Shown: positions 15,544 through 24,567 of the stretch, one piece after another
Layout of the letters: each line of letters opens with the position of its first letter
Position numbering within the stretch: the first letter of the stretch is position 1
Assembly (NCBI RefSeq): GCF_900111075.1
Contig: NZ_FOFZ01000004.1
Location: 62,001 to 126,000 of the forward strand
Length of the DNA: 64,000 nt
DNA from: Flavobacterium frigoris
Lineage (GTDB): Bacteria > Bacteroidota > Bacteroidia > Flavobacteriales > Flavobacteriaceae
Direction: 5' to 3'
Program-made: the position numbers and the translations under genes
Notes under the pieces: model-generated
The model's input: the letters and a program-made list of their open reading frames with translations, nothing else
Database searches by the model: none
Told to the model about the DNA's origin: nothing

Positions 15544-16113
15544 CTATAAGACTCGTATTGCTTTGACAAATCTTCTTGTATATCCTCGCTGTTTTAGACT
15601 TGAAATAATCACTTTCATATCCCGACCTGAAGTTGCGTGAATAAAATCACTTTCCATTCCTTTTGGATTAGAAACGATACCCAAATGCCCAATAACATTT
15701 CTGGTCGGACTTAAAAACAACAAAACATCTCCCTTTTTCACGCTTTCAATGGCGATTTCTTTCCCAAAATTATCAAATTGTGAAGAGCTTCTTGGAACCT
15801 GAATTTTAAAATGCTGAAAAACAAAGTATACAAATCCTGAACAGTCAAACCCATCCCTGCTGCACCCAGCTTCAACATAAGGAGTACCCACTAAATCCAT
15901 ACCAAAACTAACAATACTGTCCCGCAAGGGAACATTAATTTCACTTCCATTTATTGGTGCGTCCTTGACGAGCATTTCCTTCTTTTCTGGCAACCTCTTA
16001 CCTACTATCCCCTTATCTGCCCTCAATGATCTGTAGGCGAAACTGATCAAAACAATCAGTACTAAACTAATGGTTGTCAATGACTTTAGGCGATTTATAT
16101 TATTAGATGTCAT
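15544..16113 (-). CDS. NlpC/P60 (C40) peptidoglycan endopeptidase
   Basis: 189 residues. A single N-terminal membrane segment or uncleaved signal (residues 11-28) precedes the C40 domain. The catalytic Cys91 is in DGFDCSGFVYFVF, the His143 in IGHLGIV, and a third polar His159 in FIHATSG. VPRSSSQFDNFG and KKGDVLLFL are standard. Such enzymes cut the D-Glu-diaminopimelate bond of stem peptides in the periplasm. The -7 box ends only 5 nt before the ATG, suggesting a very short or absent 5' leader. Confidence 0.9.
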   Translation of the reverse strand: MTSNNINRLKSLTTISLVLIVLISFAYRSLRADKGIVGKRLPEKKEMLVKDAPINGSEINVPLRDSIVSFGMDLVGTPYVEAGCSRDGFDCSGFVYFVFQHFKIQVPRSSSQFDNFGKEIAIESVKKGDVLLFLSPTRNVIGHLGIVSNPKGMESDFIHATSGRDMKVIISSLKQRGYTRRFVKAIRVL

Positions 16114-16118
16114 AAAAA

Positions 16119-16126
16119 CAAAATTA
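16119..16126 (-). promoter_or_regulatory. Promoter -7 box of the NlpC/P60 gene
   Basis: Minus-strand TAATTTTG, separated from the ATG (16111-16113) by 5 nt. Confidence 0.5.
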
Positions 16127-16405
16127 GAAAAAGTATAAATTTATAAATGGCTGTAGATGTAGCGCGCCTTGCATAATTCAATAAGTAAATGTTACCTAAG
16201 ACACTCTAACCTACTTTACAAATCTAACTAAATTTAGAAAAAATGAACAGAAATTCTCAAAAAAAGCACCTAACGCCCATTTTCAGTCCCTACGAAAAAC
16301 AGTAAGTTATAAAGTCTAAAACGATCTCAATAGGAATATTCTTTTTTAATTCTATTCTCCGTTTAACTTCTATAGCACTTACTTGTTAAATAAATGTTAA
16401 AATTA

Positions 16406-16442
16406 AATTAAACAAGTGTTTAATTTAAACACTTGTTTAATT
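16406..16442. promoter_or_regulatory. 37-bp perfect palindrome, TetR operator and efflux operon promoter
   Basis: Two 18-bp arms (AATTAAACAAGTGTTTAA and its exact complement) flank one central T at 16424. The right arm overlaps the -7 box TAATTTTG (16438-16445), and the tetR ATG follows at 16463. Each arm contains the half-palindromic unit TTAAACAAGTGTTTAA, so two TetR dimers could bind side by side. Binding would occlude the promoter and so repress the whole efflux operon. The rest of 16114-16405 is AT-rich without a gene. Confidence 0.8.
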
Positions 16443-16462
16443 TTGAAACATATTTAAAATCA

Positions 16463-17095
16463 ATGGCATTCAAAACAGATTTTAACGACAAACAAATTCA
16501 AATCCTACAAGTAGCAGAAATCTTATTTGCTGAGAAAGGTTTTGACGGAACTTCCATTCGAAATATAGCAAAAGAAGCCAAGATTAATATCGCTATGGTT
16601 TCTTATTATTTTGGTTCAAAGGAACGTTTACTGGAATCCCTAATATTTTATAGAACTAAAGATTTAAAGATACAGATTGAAAATTTGTTGGTTGAAAATC
16701 TAGATCCTATTGCAAAAATTAATAAACTGATTGAAATTTACATCAATAAGATCAATTGCAATAAGGGAATTTTTAGAATCCTTCACTTTGAAGTAGCGAC
16801 CAAAAAAAAGGAATTAAATATAAAATCCTTTTATGAGTTGCGAAAAAGCAATTTAAAATCTCTAGAAGCTATCATTAATGAAGGCCAGGATAAAGGTGTT
16901 TTTAGAAAAGACATTTCGATTCCGCTAATCACTCCCACGATTCTAGGTACTTTTTTTCATTTTCATATGAATAAAGAGTATTTCATGAATTTATTACAGC
17001 TAAACACTGAAGATTTGTACAATAATTATATAAATGTCAACCTGACAAAACACATTCAACAAACCATAAAAGCACTTCTGATATATGAAAGTTAG
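16463..17095 (+). CDS. TetR/AcrR family repressor of the adjacent efflux operon
   Basis: 210 residues from ATG 16463; an in-frame TTG at 16433 lies inside the operator and is not a credible start. The N-terminal helix-turn-helix is typical (ILQVAEILFAEKGFDGTSIR, NIAKEAKINIAMVSYYFGSKE, about residues 14-55). The C-terminal ligand domain is variable and ends QQTIKALLIYES. It overlaps the next gene by 11 bp, so repressor and pump are translated from one mRNA. Inducer unknown, probably a hydrophobic toxic compound exported by the pump. Confidence 0.92.
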   Translation: MAFKTDFNDKQIQILQVAEILFAEKGFDGTSIRNIAKEAKINIAMVSYYFGSKERLLESLIFYRTKDLKIQIENLLVENLDPIAKINKLIEIYINKINCNKGIFRILHFEVATKKKELNIKSFYELRKSNLKSLEAIINEGQDKGVFRKDISIPLITPTILGTFFHFHMNKEYFMNLLQLNTEDLYNNYINVNLTKHIQQTIKALLIYES

Positions 17096-18410
17096 TCAAC
17101 TCATGCTCTTTGGGATATTCTTCATCGGAATTTCATCAATAGAAGCGCAAGAAAAAACGAGTTTAACACTCGATGAAGCCATTCATTTGGCTTGGGCCAA
17201 AAGCAATGAAGTTTCATTGGCAAACACAAAAGTCACAACTAAAAAATTAGAACTACAGTCAGTTAAAAACAGCCGCTATCCTGATTTGAAAATTTCAGGA
17301 CAATACCAACGATTAACGAAAGCATCCATTGATTTCAAAATAAATAAAAGTAGTGATTCTGGGCCGCTTCCTGTTGCAGATCAATTAATGATAGGACAAG
17401 TAAGCGCTAGTCTTCCCATATTTTCTGGTTTTAAAATTCAAAACAACATTAAAGCTTACGATAACATGTATCAGGCTGAAACAGCCGCTGCAATGCAAAC
17501 GAAAGAAGAAGTGGCGATGATGGTCGTTAACTACTATGCCAGTTTGTATAAAGCACAAAAAACGGTTCAACTTTTAAAAGAAAATCAAAAAAGTGCTCAA
17601 CAACGGGTTACTGATTTTCTTGAATTGGAAAAAAACGGTATTATTCCAAGAAATGATCTGTTAAAATCACAACTTCAAGTTTCAAAAGTACAGCTGTCTT
17701 TAGACCAAGCTATCAGTGAATTAAATACAGTGAATTTTGAGCTTGTCAGTCTGTTAAAAATGGATTCAAAAACAAAATTAGAAATAAAAGAAAGTGATTT
17801 TGCCGACTTCAAAATGACTAACATTCCGACTAATGACGAGCTAGCATTGGGAAACCGTAAAGATTTAGAATCCATTCGATTACAAGAAAAAGCTAGTTTA
17901 GCTAATGTTCAAATGGCTAAAAGCGGTTATTACCCTTCTATTTCAATCATTAGTGGTTATACTGCATTAGATTTAAAAAATGTTCTCACAGTGCAAAACG
18001 CCATGAACATTGGTGTTGGCGTATCCTATGATTTAAGCGGTATTCTAAAAAATGGTACCAATGTTAAAATAGCAGAAAGCAAAGCACTTGAAGTACAAAA
18101 TTCAGAAATGATGCTTACTGACTATATCAAAATACAAGTACAAAAAGCCATTGAAGATTATGATTTAGCTTTAAAACAAGATCTAGTTTACAATCAGGCG
18201 GTGGAACAAGCATCAGAAAATTACAGAATAATCAGAGATAAATATGATAACGGTTTATCTGACACCAACGATCTTCTTGAGGCTGATGTAGAGCAACTGG
18301 GTTCTAATATCAATAAAACACTAGCAAGGGCTAATGTTATCCAAAAATACTATGAATTGCTTTCTGTAAGCGGGCAATTAAACCAAACTTTCAATCTTTC
18401 AAAAATATAA
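17085..18410 (+). CDS. TolC family outer membrane efflux protein
   Basis: 441 residues with a signal peptide (MKVSQLMLFGIFFIGISSIEAQ). LTLDEAIHLAWAKSNEVSLA starts the first of two internally repeated OEP domains; the long helices NQKSAQQRVTDFLELEKNG and NYRIIRDKYDNGLSDTNDLL are the coiled-coil tunnel regions, with the GLSDTNDLLEAD-like motif of the second repeat. It forms the outer-membrane exit duct for the EmrA/EmrB-like pair encoded next. Confidence 0.93.
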   Translation: MKVSQLMLFGIFFIGISSIEAQEKTSLTLDEAIHLAWAKSNEVSLANTKVTTKKLELQSVKNSRYPDLKISGQYQRLTKASIDFKINKSSDSGPLPVADQLMIGQVSASLPIFSGFKIQNNIKAYDNMYQAETAAAMQTKEEVAMMVVNYYASLYKAQKTVQLLKENQKSAQQRVTDFLELEKNGIIPRNDLLKSQLQVSKVQLSLDQAISELNTVNFELVSLLKMDSKTKLEIKESDFADFKMTNIPTNDELALGNRKDLESIRLQEKASLANVQMAKSGYYPSISIISGYTALDLKNVLTVQNAMNIGVGVSYDLSGILKNGTNVKIAESKALEVQNSEMMLTDYIKIQVQKAIEDYDLALKQDLVYNQAVEQASENYRIIRDKYDNGLSDTNDLLEADVEQLGSNINKTLARANVIQKYYELLSVSGQLNQTFNLSKI

Positions 18411-18422
18411 TCGACACTTAAA

Positions 18423-19502
18423 ATGACTAAGAAAAAGACCAATACCAAGTTTATCATTATAATTACTTCATTAGTATTATTAGGTGTTATTTATGGAACC
18501 TATAAGTATATTCATTCCCTTTCTCACGAAGGAACTGATGATGCACAAATTGAGAAAAACATGAACCCAATTATCCCAAGAGTATCGGGATACGTAAGCA
18601 AGGTGTTTATAAAAGACAACGATTTCGTAAAAAAAGGAGATACTTTATTTACAATTGACAAGAAAGATTACCAATTAAAAATAGACGAAGCAACAGCAAA
18701 TCTGGCTGCAGCCGAAGGAAATTTAGAAATTACAAAAGCAGACATCGGTAGTATTCTGGCTAGTATTTCTGTGTCGGAAGCTAATGTGAAGTCAGCCGGC
18801 GGAAACATTGAAAGTGCTAAAATAAAATTAGATCGCGTAAGTAGTGATTACAACCGATATAACAATTTATATAAAAGCCACACGATCACAAAACAACAAT
18901 ACGAACAGGCTTTAGCGGCTAAATTAGAGGCTGAGAATCAAGTACGTATTTTGCAACAGCAAGAAAAAGCAAGTGCTTTTCAAAAATCAGTTGTTGTGGC
19001 AAAATCAAAAGCAACTGACAAACAAACGGATGTGGCTGATGCCAATATCAAAAGAGCTAAAGCATTACTTGCCTCTGCAGTTTTGAATTTAAGTTATACC
19101 GCTATCACTGCAGCAATTGACGGACAGGTTTCTAAAATAGATATTCAACCAGGACAGTTAGTTCAACCAGGACAATCTCTTTTTTATATTATCAACAACA
19201 ATGAAGCATGGGTTGTAGCTAATTTTAAAGAAACGCAATTGAATAAAATGGTGATTGGGCAAAAAGTGACTATCAAAGTAGATGCCTATCCTGATTATGC
19301 TTTTAATGGAACGGTTACTTCTTTTTCTCCTGCAACTGGAGCGCGTTTTTCTATTTTACCTCCAGATAATGCAACTGGTAATTTTGTAAAAACGATTCAA
19401 CGTTTACCCGTAAAAATTAGCATTGATGCAAACAACGATATTGAAAAAATAAAATTATTACGTCCGGGAATGAATGTGGATGTAGACGTACATATAAAAT
19501 AA
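18423..19502 (+). CDS. EmrA/HlyD-type membrane fusion protein
   Basis: 359 residues. One N-terminal membrane helix (FIIIITSLVLLGVIYGTYKY), then DDAQIEKNMNPIIPRVSGYVSKVFIKDNDFVKKGD (first lipoyl half), a long alpha-helical hairpin (about residues 90-215), the second lipoyl half DGQVSKIDIQPGQLVQPGQSLF and a beta-barrel domain. GTDDAQI is the hallmark of EmrA-like rather than RND-type adaptors. It links the inner-membrane MFS pump to the TolC duct. It is 12 bp after the tolC-like gene. Confidence 0.93.
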   Translation: MTKKKTNTKFIIIITSLVLLGVIYGTYKYIHSLSHEGTDDAQIEKNMNPIIPRVSGYVSKVFIKDNDFVKKGDTLFTIDKKDYQLKIDEATANLAAAEGNLEITKADIGSILASISVSEANVKSAGGNIESAKIKLDRVSSDYNRYNNLYKSHTITKQQYEQALAAKLEAENQVRILQQQEKASAFQKSVVVAKSKATDKQTDVADANIKRAKALLASAVLNLSYTAITAAIDGQVSKIDIQPGQLVQPGQSLFYIINNNEAWVVANFKETQLNKMVIGQKVTIKVDAYPDYAFNGTVTSFSPATGARFSILPPDNATGNFVKTIQRLPVKISIDANNDIEKIKLLRPGMNVDVDVHIK

Positions 19503-19645
19503 TACCGCTTATGTTTTTAATATAGTCCCATAATTCCGATAATCATCGGGAGGACTATTTTTAAACTATGTCGAAAAACCGGCATAAGTTATCGGCAATA
19601 TACTGGAACATCATTAGCTTAAATAATAAATAGAGACCGCATAAA

Positions 19646-21232
19646 ATGGTAATAGGACAAGGAGACGACGATTTAGTCGAATACGGCTTTAGACGGGTTA
19701 TCATTACAATAACGGCAGTACTATGTGCTTTGCTGGAAATTGTAGATACCACTATTGTCAATGTGGCGCTAACAAACATGAGAGGAAGCCTTGGCGCAAC
19801 ATTAACTGATGTTGCTTGGGTTATTACTGCCTATGCAATTGCAAATGTGATTGTAATCCCAATGACCAGTTGGCTTTCACAACAATTTGGACGAAGAAAT
19901 TACTTTGCTGTTTCGATAATTATTTTTACCGTCGCTTCTTTTTTATGTGGTAACGCTACTAATATATGGGAATTAGTGGCCTTCCGATTTATTCAAGGTC
20001 TTGGAGGTGGTGCCTTATTGGTAACGGCACAAACGATTATTACAGAGAGCTATCCTATTGCAAAAAGAGGAATGGCGCAAGCTATCTATGGAATGGGTGT
20101 AATTGTAGGTCCTACGTTGGGCCCTCCTTTAGGTGGGTATCTTGTAGATCATTTTTCATGGCCTTACATTTTTTACATCAATATTCCACTGGGTATTATC
20201 GCGACTCTTTTGACTTTAAGTTTTGTTAAAAGCCCAAAATACGGAGAAAAATTGAAGTCGAATCAAGTCGATTGGATAGGAATCATTCTTTTGGCATCCT
20301 TTATTGGTTCATTACAATTCGTACTGGAACATGGGCAACAAGATGACTGGTTTAACAACAAATTGATTATTTTATTAAGTGTAGTTTCATTATTTGGCTT
20401 AATCCTCTTCATCTGGAGGGAATTAACCTATAAATATCCAATCGTAAATTTAAGTGTTCTGAAGGACGGGAATTTGAGAATTGGTACGCTTATGGCTTTC
20501 ATTCTTGGTTTTGGATTGTATGGTTCCACATTAATAATTCCAATATACACACAATCCATTTTAGGATGGACTGCCACTGATGCTGGTTTATTATTGATTC
20601 CCGGTTCTATAACTACTGCTTTTATGATGCCAATTATTGGTAAATTGATTCAAAAAGGAGTTCCTCAAGGGTATATGATTGGTGTTGGGTTCTTAGTTTT
20701 CTTTTTATTTACCTTAATGATGCACAATAGCATGACACCCGATACTGGCGAAGAACATATGTATTGGGCTTTAATTTTAAGAGGAGTTGGTTTAGGATTA
20801 CTTTTCGTGCCTATTACTACTTTATCGCTATCTACTTTATCAGGTAAAAACATTGGTGAAGGAGCTGCGTTTACAGGTATGATGAGACAATTGGGAGGTT
20901 CATTTGGTATTGCCATCATAACTACTTTTATCACACGATTCAGTCAGGAACATCGCGTCAATCTGATAGCACACTTAGATAGCAGTAAATTTGAAGTACA
21001 ACAACGATTACAACTTTTGCAAAAAGGATTTATGTCAAAAGGATTCACTGCCAATGAATCTATGAAAAAAGCCTATCAGGCAATTGATTATTCGGTATTA
21101 AAGCAAAGTACTGTATTATCGTATATGGATATTTTTATGTATCTGGGTATTATGTTCCTCTGTTGTATTCCAATTATATTCTTCATCAAAAGAGGAAAAA
21201 ACAAAATCAATCCGGCCGATGCCATGCATTAA
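19646..21232 (+). CDS. DHA2 (EmrB/QacA) MFS drug exporter, 14 TM
   Basis: 528 residues. Motifs: LEIVDTTIVNVALTNM (DHA2 motif D1), AWVITAYAIANVIVIPMTSWL, QQFGRRNYF (motif A-like), FRFIQGLGGGALLVTAQTII (motif B) and GVIVGPTLGPPLGGYL (motif C of drug/proton antiporters). It exports drugs with proton influx, together with the upstream adaptor and TolC. The 143-bp gap before it has no obvious terminator with T run; transcription from the tetR promoter probably continues. A bidirectional terminator follows. Confidence 0.93.
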   Translation: MVIGQGDDDLVEYGFRRVIITITAVLCALLEIVDTTIVNVALTNMRGSLGATLTDVAWVITAYAIANVIVIPMTSWLSQQFGRRNYFAVSIIIFTVASFLCGNATNIWELVAFRFIQGLGGGALLVTAQTIITESYPIAKRGMAQAIYGMGVIVGPTLGPPLGGYLVDHFSWPYIFYINIPLGIIATLLTLSFVKSPKYGEKLKSNQVDWIGIILLASFIGSLQFVLEHGQQDDWFNNKLIILLSVVSLFGLILFIWRELTYKYPIVNLSVLKDGNLRIGTLMAFILGFGLYGSTLIIPIYTQSILGWTATDAGLLLIPGSITTAFMMPIIGKLIQKGVPQGYMIGVGFLVFFLFTLMMHNSMTPDTGEEHMYWALILRGVGLGLLFVPITTLSLSTLSGKNIGEGAAFTGMMRQLGGSFGIAIITTFITRFSQEHRVNLIAHLDSSKFEVQQRLQLLQKGFMSKGFTANESMKKAYQAIDYSVLKQSTVLSYMDIFMYLGIMFLCCIPIIFFIKRGKNKINPADAMH

Positions 21233-21240
21233 TATTCATA

Positions 21241-21271
21241 AAAAAACTCCGATCTAAGTGGGAGTTTTTTT
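21241..21271. terminator. Bidirectional terminator
   Basis: AAAAAACTCC ... GGGAGTTTTTT stem between the convergent efflux pump and yaaA genes. Confidence 0.85.
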
Positions 21272-21291
21272 ATGAATTATTTTGAAAAGGA

Positions 21292-22050
21292 CTATCGGGT
21301 AAATACTAAATGATCGCCTTTTGAAATTGTAGCATCAAATTGATAGCCATCATAATTGAAGCCTTTTAAATCTTCTATTGTTTTTGCTTCGGTATCTATA
21401 ATATAACGTACCATCATTCCTCTGGCTTTCTTTGCAAAAAAACTGATTATCTTCAGTTTCCCATCTTTATAATCCTTAAAGTCAGGAGTGATTACCGGAA
21501 CTTTCAAAGCTTTAGTATCTACCGCCGAAAAATATTCATTACTTGCTAGGTTGACAAACAACTCCCCTTTCTCTAATTCTTTGTTTAGCGATTTTGTTAC
21601 TTTAGTTTTCCAAAATTCATATAAGTTTTTATCGTCTCCAATAGACAGTTTTGTACCCATTTCTAATCGGTATGCCTGAATTAAATCTAATGGTTTCAGC
21701 ACTCCATACAAACCCGAAAGTATTCGTAAACTATCTTGTAAATTTTCTATTTTTTCTATTGGAATCGAATACCCATCTAAACCAGTATAAACATCTCCAT
21801 CAAAAGCATAGATAGCGGGGCGGGCATTTTCAGGCGTAAAAGGCGTTTTCCAATCTTTATTCCGTTGCCAGTTCAAGTCCGCTAATTTAGCTGAAATATC
21901 CATTAATTCAGAAAGGTCTTTTGGGGATTGCTGCTTCAATACTTTTTGAATTTCCCTTGATTCTTTCAAGAAAGCAGGTTCGGTATATTGTGAAGTAGGT
22001 AATTCCTTTTCGAAGTTTAAAGATTTGGCTGGTGATATGACAATTTTCAT
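21292..22050 (-). CDS. yaaA: Peroxide stress protein YaaA (UPF0246/DUF328)
   Basis: 252 residues. MKIVISPAKSLNFEKELPT is the diagnostic N-terminus; RPAIYAFDGDVYTGLD, LRILSGLYGVLKPLDLIQAYRLEMGT and KKARGMMVRYII follow. In E. coli YaaA is OxyR-induced, binds DNA and limits free-iron damage during peroxide stress. It is monocistronic, with a TACTTTTG promoter about 36 nt upstream. Confidence 0.95.
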   Translation of the reverse strand: MKIVISPAKSLNFEKELPTSQYTEPAFLKESREIQKVLKQQSPKDLSELMDISAKLADLNWQRNKDWKTPFTPENARPAIYAFDGDVYTGLDGYSIPIEKIENLQDSLRILSGLYGVLKPLDLIQAYRLEMGTKLSIGDDKNLYEFWKTKVTKSLNKELEKGELFVNLASNEYFSAVDTKALKVPVITPDFKDYKDGKLKIISFFAKKARGMMVRYIIDTEAKTIEDLKGFNYDGYQFDATISKGDHLVFTR

Positions 22051-22086
22051 AATTAATCCTGTTGGAGGTTCTTTTTAATACAAACT

Positions 22087-22094
22087 CAAAAGTA
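22087..22094 (-). promoter_or_regulatory. Promoter -7 box of yaaA
   Basis: Minus-strand TACTTTTG, 36 nt before the ATG. Confidence 0.5.
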
Positions 22095-22161
22095 CAAATT
22101 GAAAAACAATAAACACACATATACAAATCGATTTGTTTAATGATGAAATAGAAAATAAAAA

Positions 22162-22191
22162 TTGCAGCAAATTTTAAATATGTTATTTTTG
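22162..22191 (+). promoter_or_regulatory. Promoter of the GNAT gene
   Basis: TTG (22162-22164), exactly 19 nt, TATTTTTG (22184-22191). The TTG that could be read as a start codon is better explained as the -33 element, which supports translation from ATG 22231. Confidence 0.65.
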
Positions 22192-22230
22192 ATTCTGAAT
22201 TTTATAACACAAACCCACTATTTTTTTATC

Positions 22231-22755
22231 ATGAGCAAAATTGAAATTAGAATAGCAGCACTATCCGATTTAGAATCGCTACAATTAATCGGCAAGCAAA
22301 CCTTCACCGAAACTTTTGCCGCAGTAAATACCGCTAAAAACCTTTCTAATTATATCGCGCAAAGTTTTAATGCACAACAAGTAACCAAGGAACTTACTAA
22401 TCCGGATTCTTCCTTTTACCTAGCCATTTTTGACGCTAAAATTATTGGTTATTTAAAAATAAATTTTGGTAGCGCACAAACTGAGTTAATGAATGAGCAC
22501 GCGATGGAAATTCATCGCATTTATGTTTTACAGGAATACCACGGTGAAAAAGTGGGACAGTTATTTATTGATCAAGTACTGGAAATCGCACACCAAAGGC
22601 AAGTTGAATATATTTGGTTGGGTGTTTGGGAAGAAAATTACAGAGCGCTTGGATTTTATGCTAAAAATGGATTTGTCGAATTTGACAAACATGTTTTTAC
22701 CTTAGGCGACGACATACAAACCGACCTATTATTAAAGCTTCAAATAAAAAAATAA
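22231..22755 (+). CDS. GNAT family N-acetyltransferase
   Basis: 174 residues from ATG 22231. MSKIEIRIAALSDLESLQLIG opens the domain; YLAIFDAKIIGYLKIN, IHRIYVLQEYHGEKVGQLFID (acetyl-CoA loop QEYHGEKVG) and WLGVWEENYRALGFYAKNGF complete the fold. This subtype (IRxAxxxDxxxL...TFTETFA) is common in flavobacteria and Firmicutes, where relatives act on polyamines (PaiA-like) or small amines. Substrate unproven. Confidence 0.88.
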   Translation: MSKIEIRIAALSDLESLQLIGKQTFTETFAAVNTAKNLSNYIAQSFNAQQVTKELTNPDSSFYLAIFDAKIIGYLKINFGSAQTELMNEHAMEIHRIYVLQEYHGEKVGQLFIDQVLEIAHQRQVEYIWLGVWEENYRALGFYAKNGFVEFDKHVFTLGDDIQTDLLLKLQIKK

Positions 22756-23065
22756 ATCATCGCAAATACTATTCCTTCCATCGAACCAAAAAAATCGACC
22801 TCAATTCTTAATGCTGCAGTTATTGTGGCCGCACTTGGGTATTTTGTCCATAGTTGAGATTTGTTGTTATTAAATATCGTTCTCTTAGATAAGATGGTCT
22901 TAAAGTATTAGGAAATACAATTTAGAATAACGTAGAATATTAAATGTAGGAATGATCGTGGGTGCTGTAGCAGCAATTATGACTGTCGTAGTACTTTGGA
23001 AATTGAAAGAAACCTTTCGTGCATATTTAGATTACATCAAAAATAGTACTGTATCCAAAAACTAA
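22756..23065 (+). pseudogene. Remnant of an MFS transporter gene (both ends, middle deleted)
   Basis: The first part reads in frame PKKSTSILNAAVIVAALGYF, a typical N-terminal first helix of Bacteroidota MFS transporters; an in-frame TGA follows after FVHS, then DLLLLNIVLLDK, matching the usual DIYDLLLFNIVRLDS region. After about 70 decayed bases, 22952-23065 reads MIVGAVAAIMTVVVLWKLKE then TFRAYLDYIKNS...TAA, matching the last helix and tail of such transporters. The roughly 350 codons in between are gone. No start codon remains. It is a decayed relic, not a functional gene. Confidence 0.65.
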
Positions 23066-23295
23066 CCTCTATTATTGCTACTATTTATAGCAAATCCTCT
23101 TTTAGTTGTAAAGTGTTTAAACAACAACTGTCGTGTAATTTGAAGAAATCTACTAACAAAATAGCATGAAAACCGTTTTTTATTGTTGTCAAATTATCAA
23201 AAAAAACAAAACTTAAATTCCTGTTTTAGGATAGTTAATACGGTAAGGTCTGATAATATTATCAATTTCTAGGAGGAGATTCGTAACTATTTAGC

Positions 23296-23303
23296 TATTT
23301 TTG
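23296..23303 (+). promoter_or_regulatory. Candidate -7 box of nhaA
   Basis: TATTTTTG about 73 nt before the nhaA start. The leader contains a hairpin (AAAACGGAA / TTCCGGTTTT, 23338-23361) just before the start region. From 23066 to 23295 I see only AT-rich DNA. Confidence 0.45.
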
Positions 23304-23376
23304 TAATTCTAAGAATTAGTCCTTTAAATTAGTAACAAAAACGGAAATCCTTCCGGTTTTAGGGTAAAAAGAATCC

Positions 23377-24567
23377 ATGAAGACAAAAATGAAAAAAACA
23401 ATAAAGCGCATTTACAATTCAGATTTATTTAATGAGTTTTTTGAAAGCGAAAAATCAACTGGGCTTATACTTATAGCGTGCACCATATTTTCTTTGTTTA
23501 TGGCAAATTCAATCTTTGGTTCACAATACCTGCATACCTGGCATATGAAACTGGGAGGCGAAAGTCTGGAATATTGGATTAATGATGGTTTAATGACCAT
23601 CTTCTTTTTATTAATTGGTTTAGAATTAGAAAGAGAAATCTATGAAGGTGAATTGTCAAACATAAAAGATGCTCTACTACCCATATTTGCAGCCTTGGGA
23701 GGAATGCTTGTTCCTGCAGGACTATATTTACTGCTCAACTACGGGACTGTTGCACATTCTGGCGCAGGTATTCCTATGGCAACTGACATCGCTTTTGCAT
23801 TGGGAATTCTATCTTTATTAGGCAATCGGGTACCATTGTCTTTAAAAATATTCTTAACCGCATTAGCAGTTATAGATGACTTAGGAGCTATTCTGGTTAT
23901 TGCAATTTTTTACACAAAAACTATTCTTTGGGCTAACTTAATATATGCTTTAGCTACAATGTTAGTGTTGTTTGTACTTAACCGTATGAAAGTTAGAAAT
24001 TTAGTTCCTTACCTTATTGGTGGTGTCATTATGTGGTGGTTTATGCTTCATTCAGGAATTCACGCTACTGTTACAGGAGTATTATTAGCTTTTGTTATTC
24101 CGTTTGGAAATGGAGATAAAGCATCTACCTCATCCATTTTACAGCGTTTCCTACATAAACCGGTTGGTTTTTTAATACTTCCGCTCTTTGCGTTAGCCAA
24201 CACAGCAATCGTTATCAGTTCAAACATAGGAGAAACTATCGCTCAGCATTACAGTATTGGAATCGCTTTAGGATTAATAGTAGGAAAACCATTGGGAATC
24301 TATCTCTTTTCACTTACTGCCGTTTCTTTGGGAATTTGTAAACTTCCCTCTGATTTGAATTGGAAAACAATTATTGGCGTCGGATTTTTGGGAGGTATTG
24401 GGTTTACAATGTCCATTTTCATCACGTTACTTGCATTCGATGACCAAACTATAATTAGCAATGCTAAATTTATCATTCTTCTTTCTTCTTTAATAGCAGG
24501 ATTAATAGGGTTTATCTTTTTGAAAAACACTTTAAAAGAAGGCATTGATGAAAACAATAGTAAATAG
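23377..24567 (+). CDS. nhaA: NhaA Na+/H+ antiporter
   Basis: 396 residues, about 11-12 TM helices. LALAVIDDLGAI-type motif with Asp167 and Asp168 corresponds to the ion-binding Asp pair of E. coli NhaA; ATDIAFALGIL carries the further conserved Asp137. FFLLIGLELEREI and GGIGFTMSIFITLLAF are family signatures. It expels Na+ in exchange for protons and controls cytoplasmic pH and sodium. It overlaps the DUF389 gene by 20 bp, implying co-translation. Confidence 0.95.
   Translation: MKTKMKKTIKRIYNSDLFNEFFESEKSTGLILIACTIFSLFMANSIFGSQYLHTWHMKLGGESLEYWINDGLMTIFFLLIGLELEREIYEGELSNIKDALLPIFAALGGMLVPAGLYLLLNYGTVAHSGAGIPMATDIAFALGILSLLGNRVPLSLKIFLTALAVIDDLGAILVIAIFYTKTILWANLIYALATMLVLFVLNRMKVRNLVPYLIGGVIMWWFMLHSGIHATVTGVLLAFVIPFGNGDKASTSSILQRFLHKPVGFLILPLFALANTAIVISSNIGETIAQHYSIGIALGLIVGKPLGIYLFSLTAVSLGICKLPSDLNWKTIIGVGFLGGIGFTMSIFITLLAFDDQTIISNAKFIILLSSLIAGLIGFIFLKNTLKEGIDENNSK

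Noticed and set aside
16433..16462. Upstream TTG start for the TetR gene
   Set aside because: It lies inside the palindromic operator and upstream of the expected transcription start, and adds residues not typical of TetR N-termini.
22162..22230. Upstream start for the second GNAT gene
   Set aside because: The TTG at 22162 is the -33 element of a well-formed promoter (exact 19-nt spacer), and the added hydrophobic residues are not part of the GNAT domain.
23338..23361. Possible riboswitch or attenuator hairpin before nhaA
   Set aside because: A single hairpin without T run, alternative pairing or match to a known sodium-responsive RNA that I can recall; kept only as a note under the promoter.
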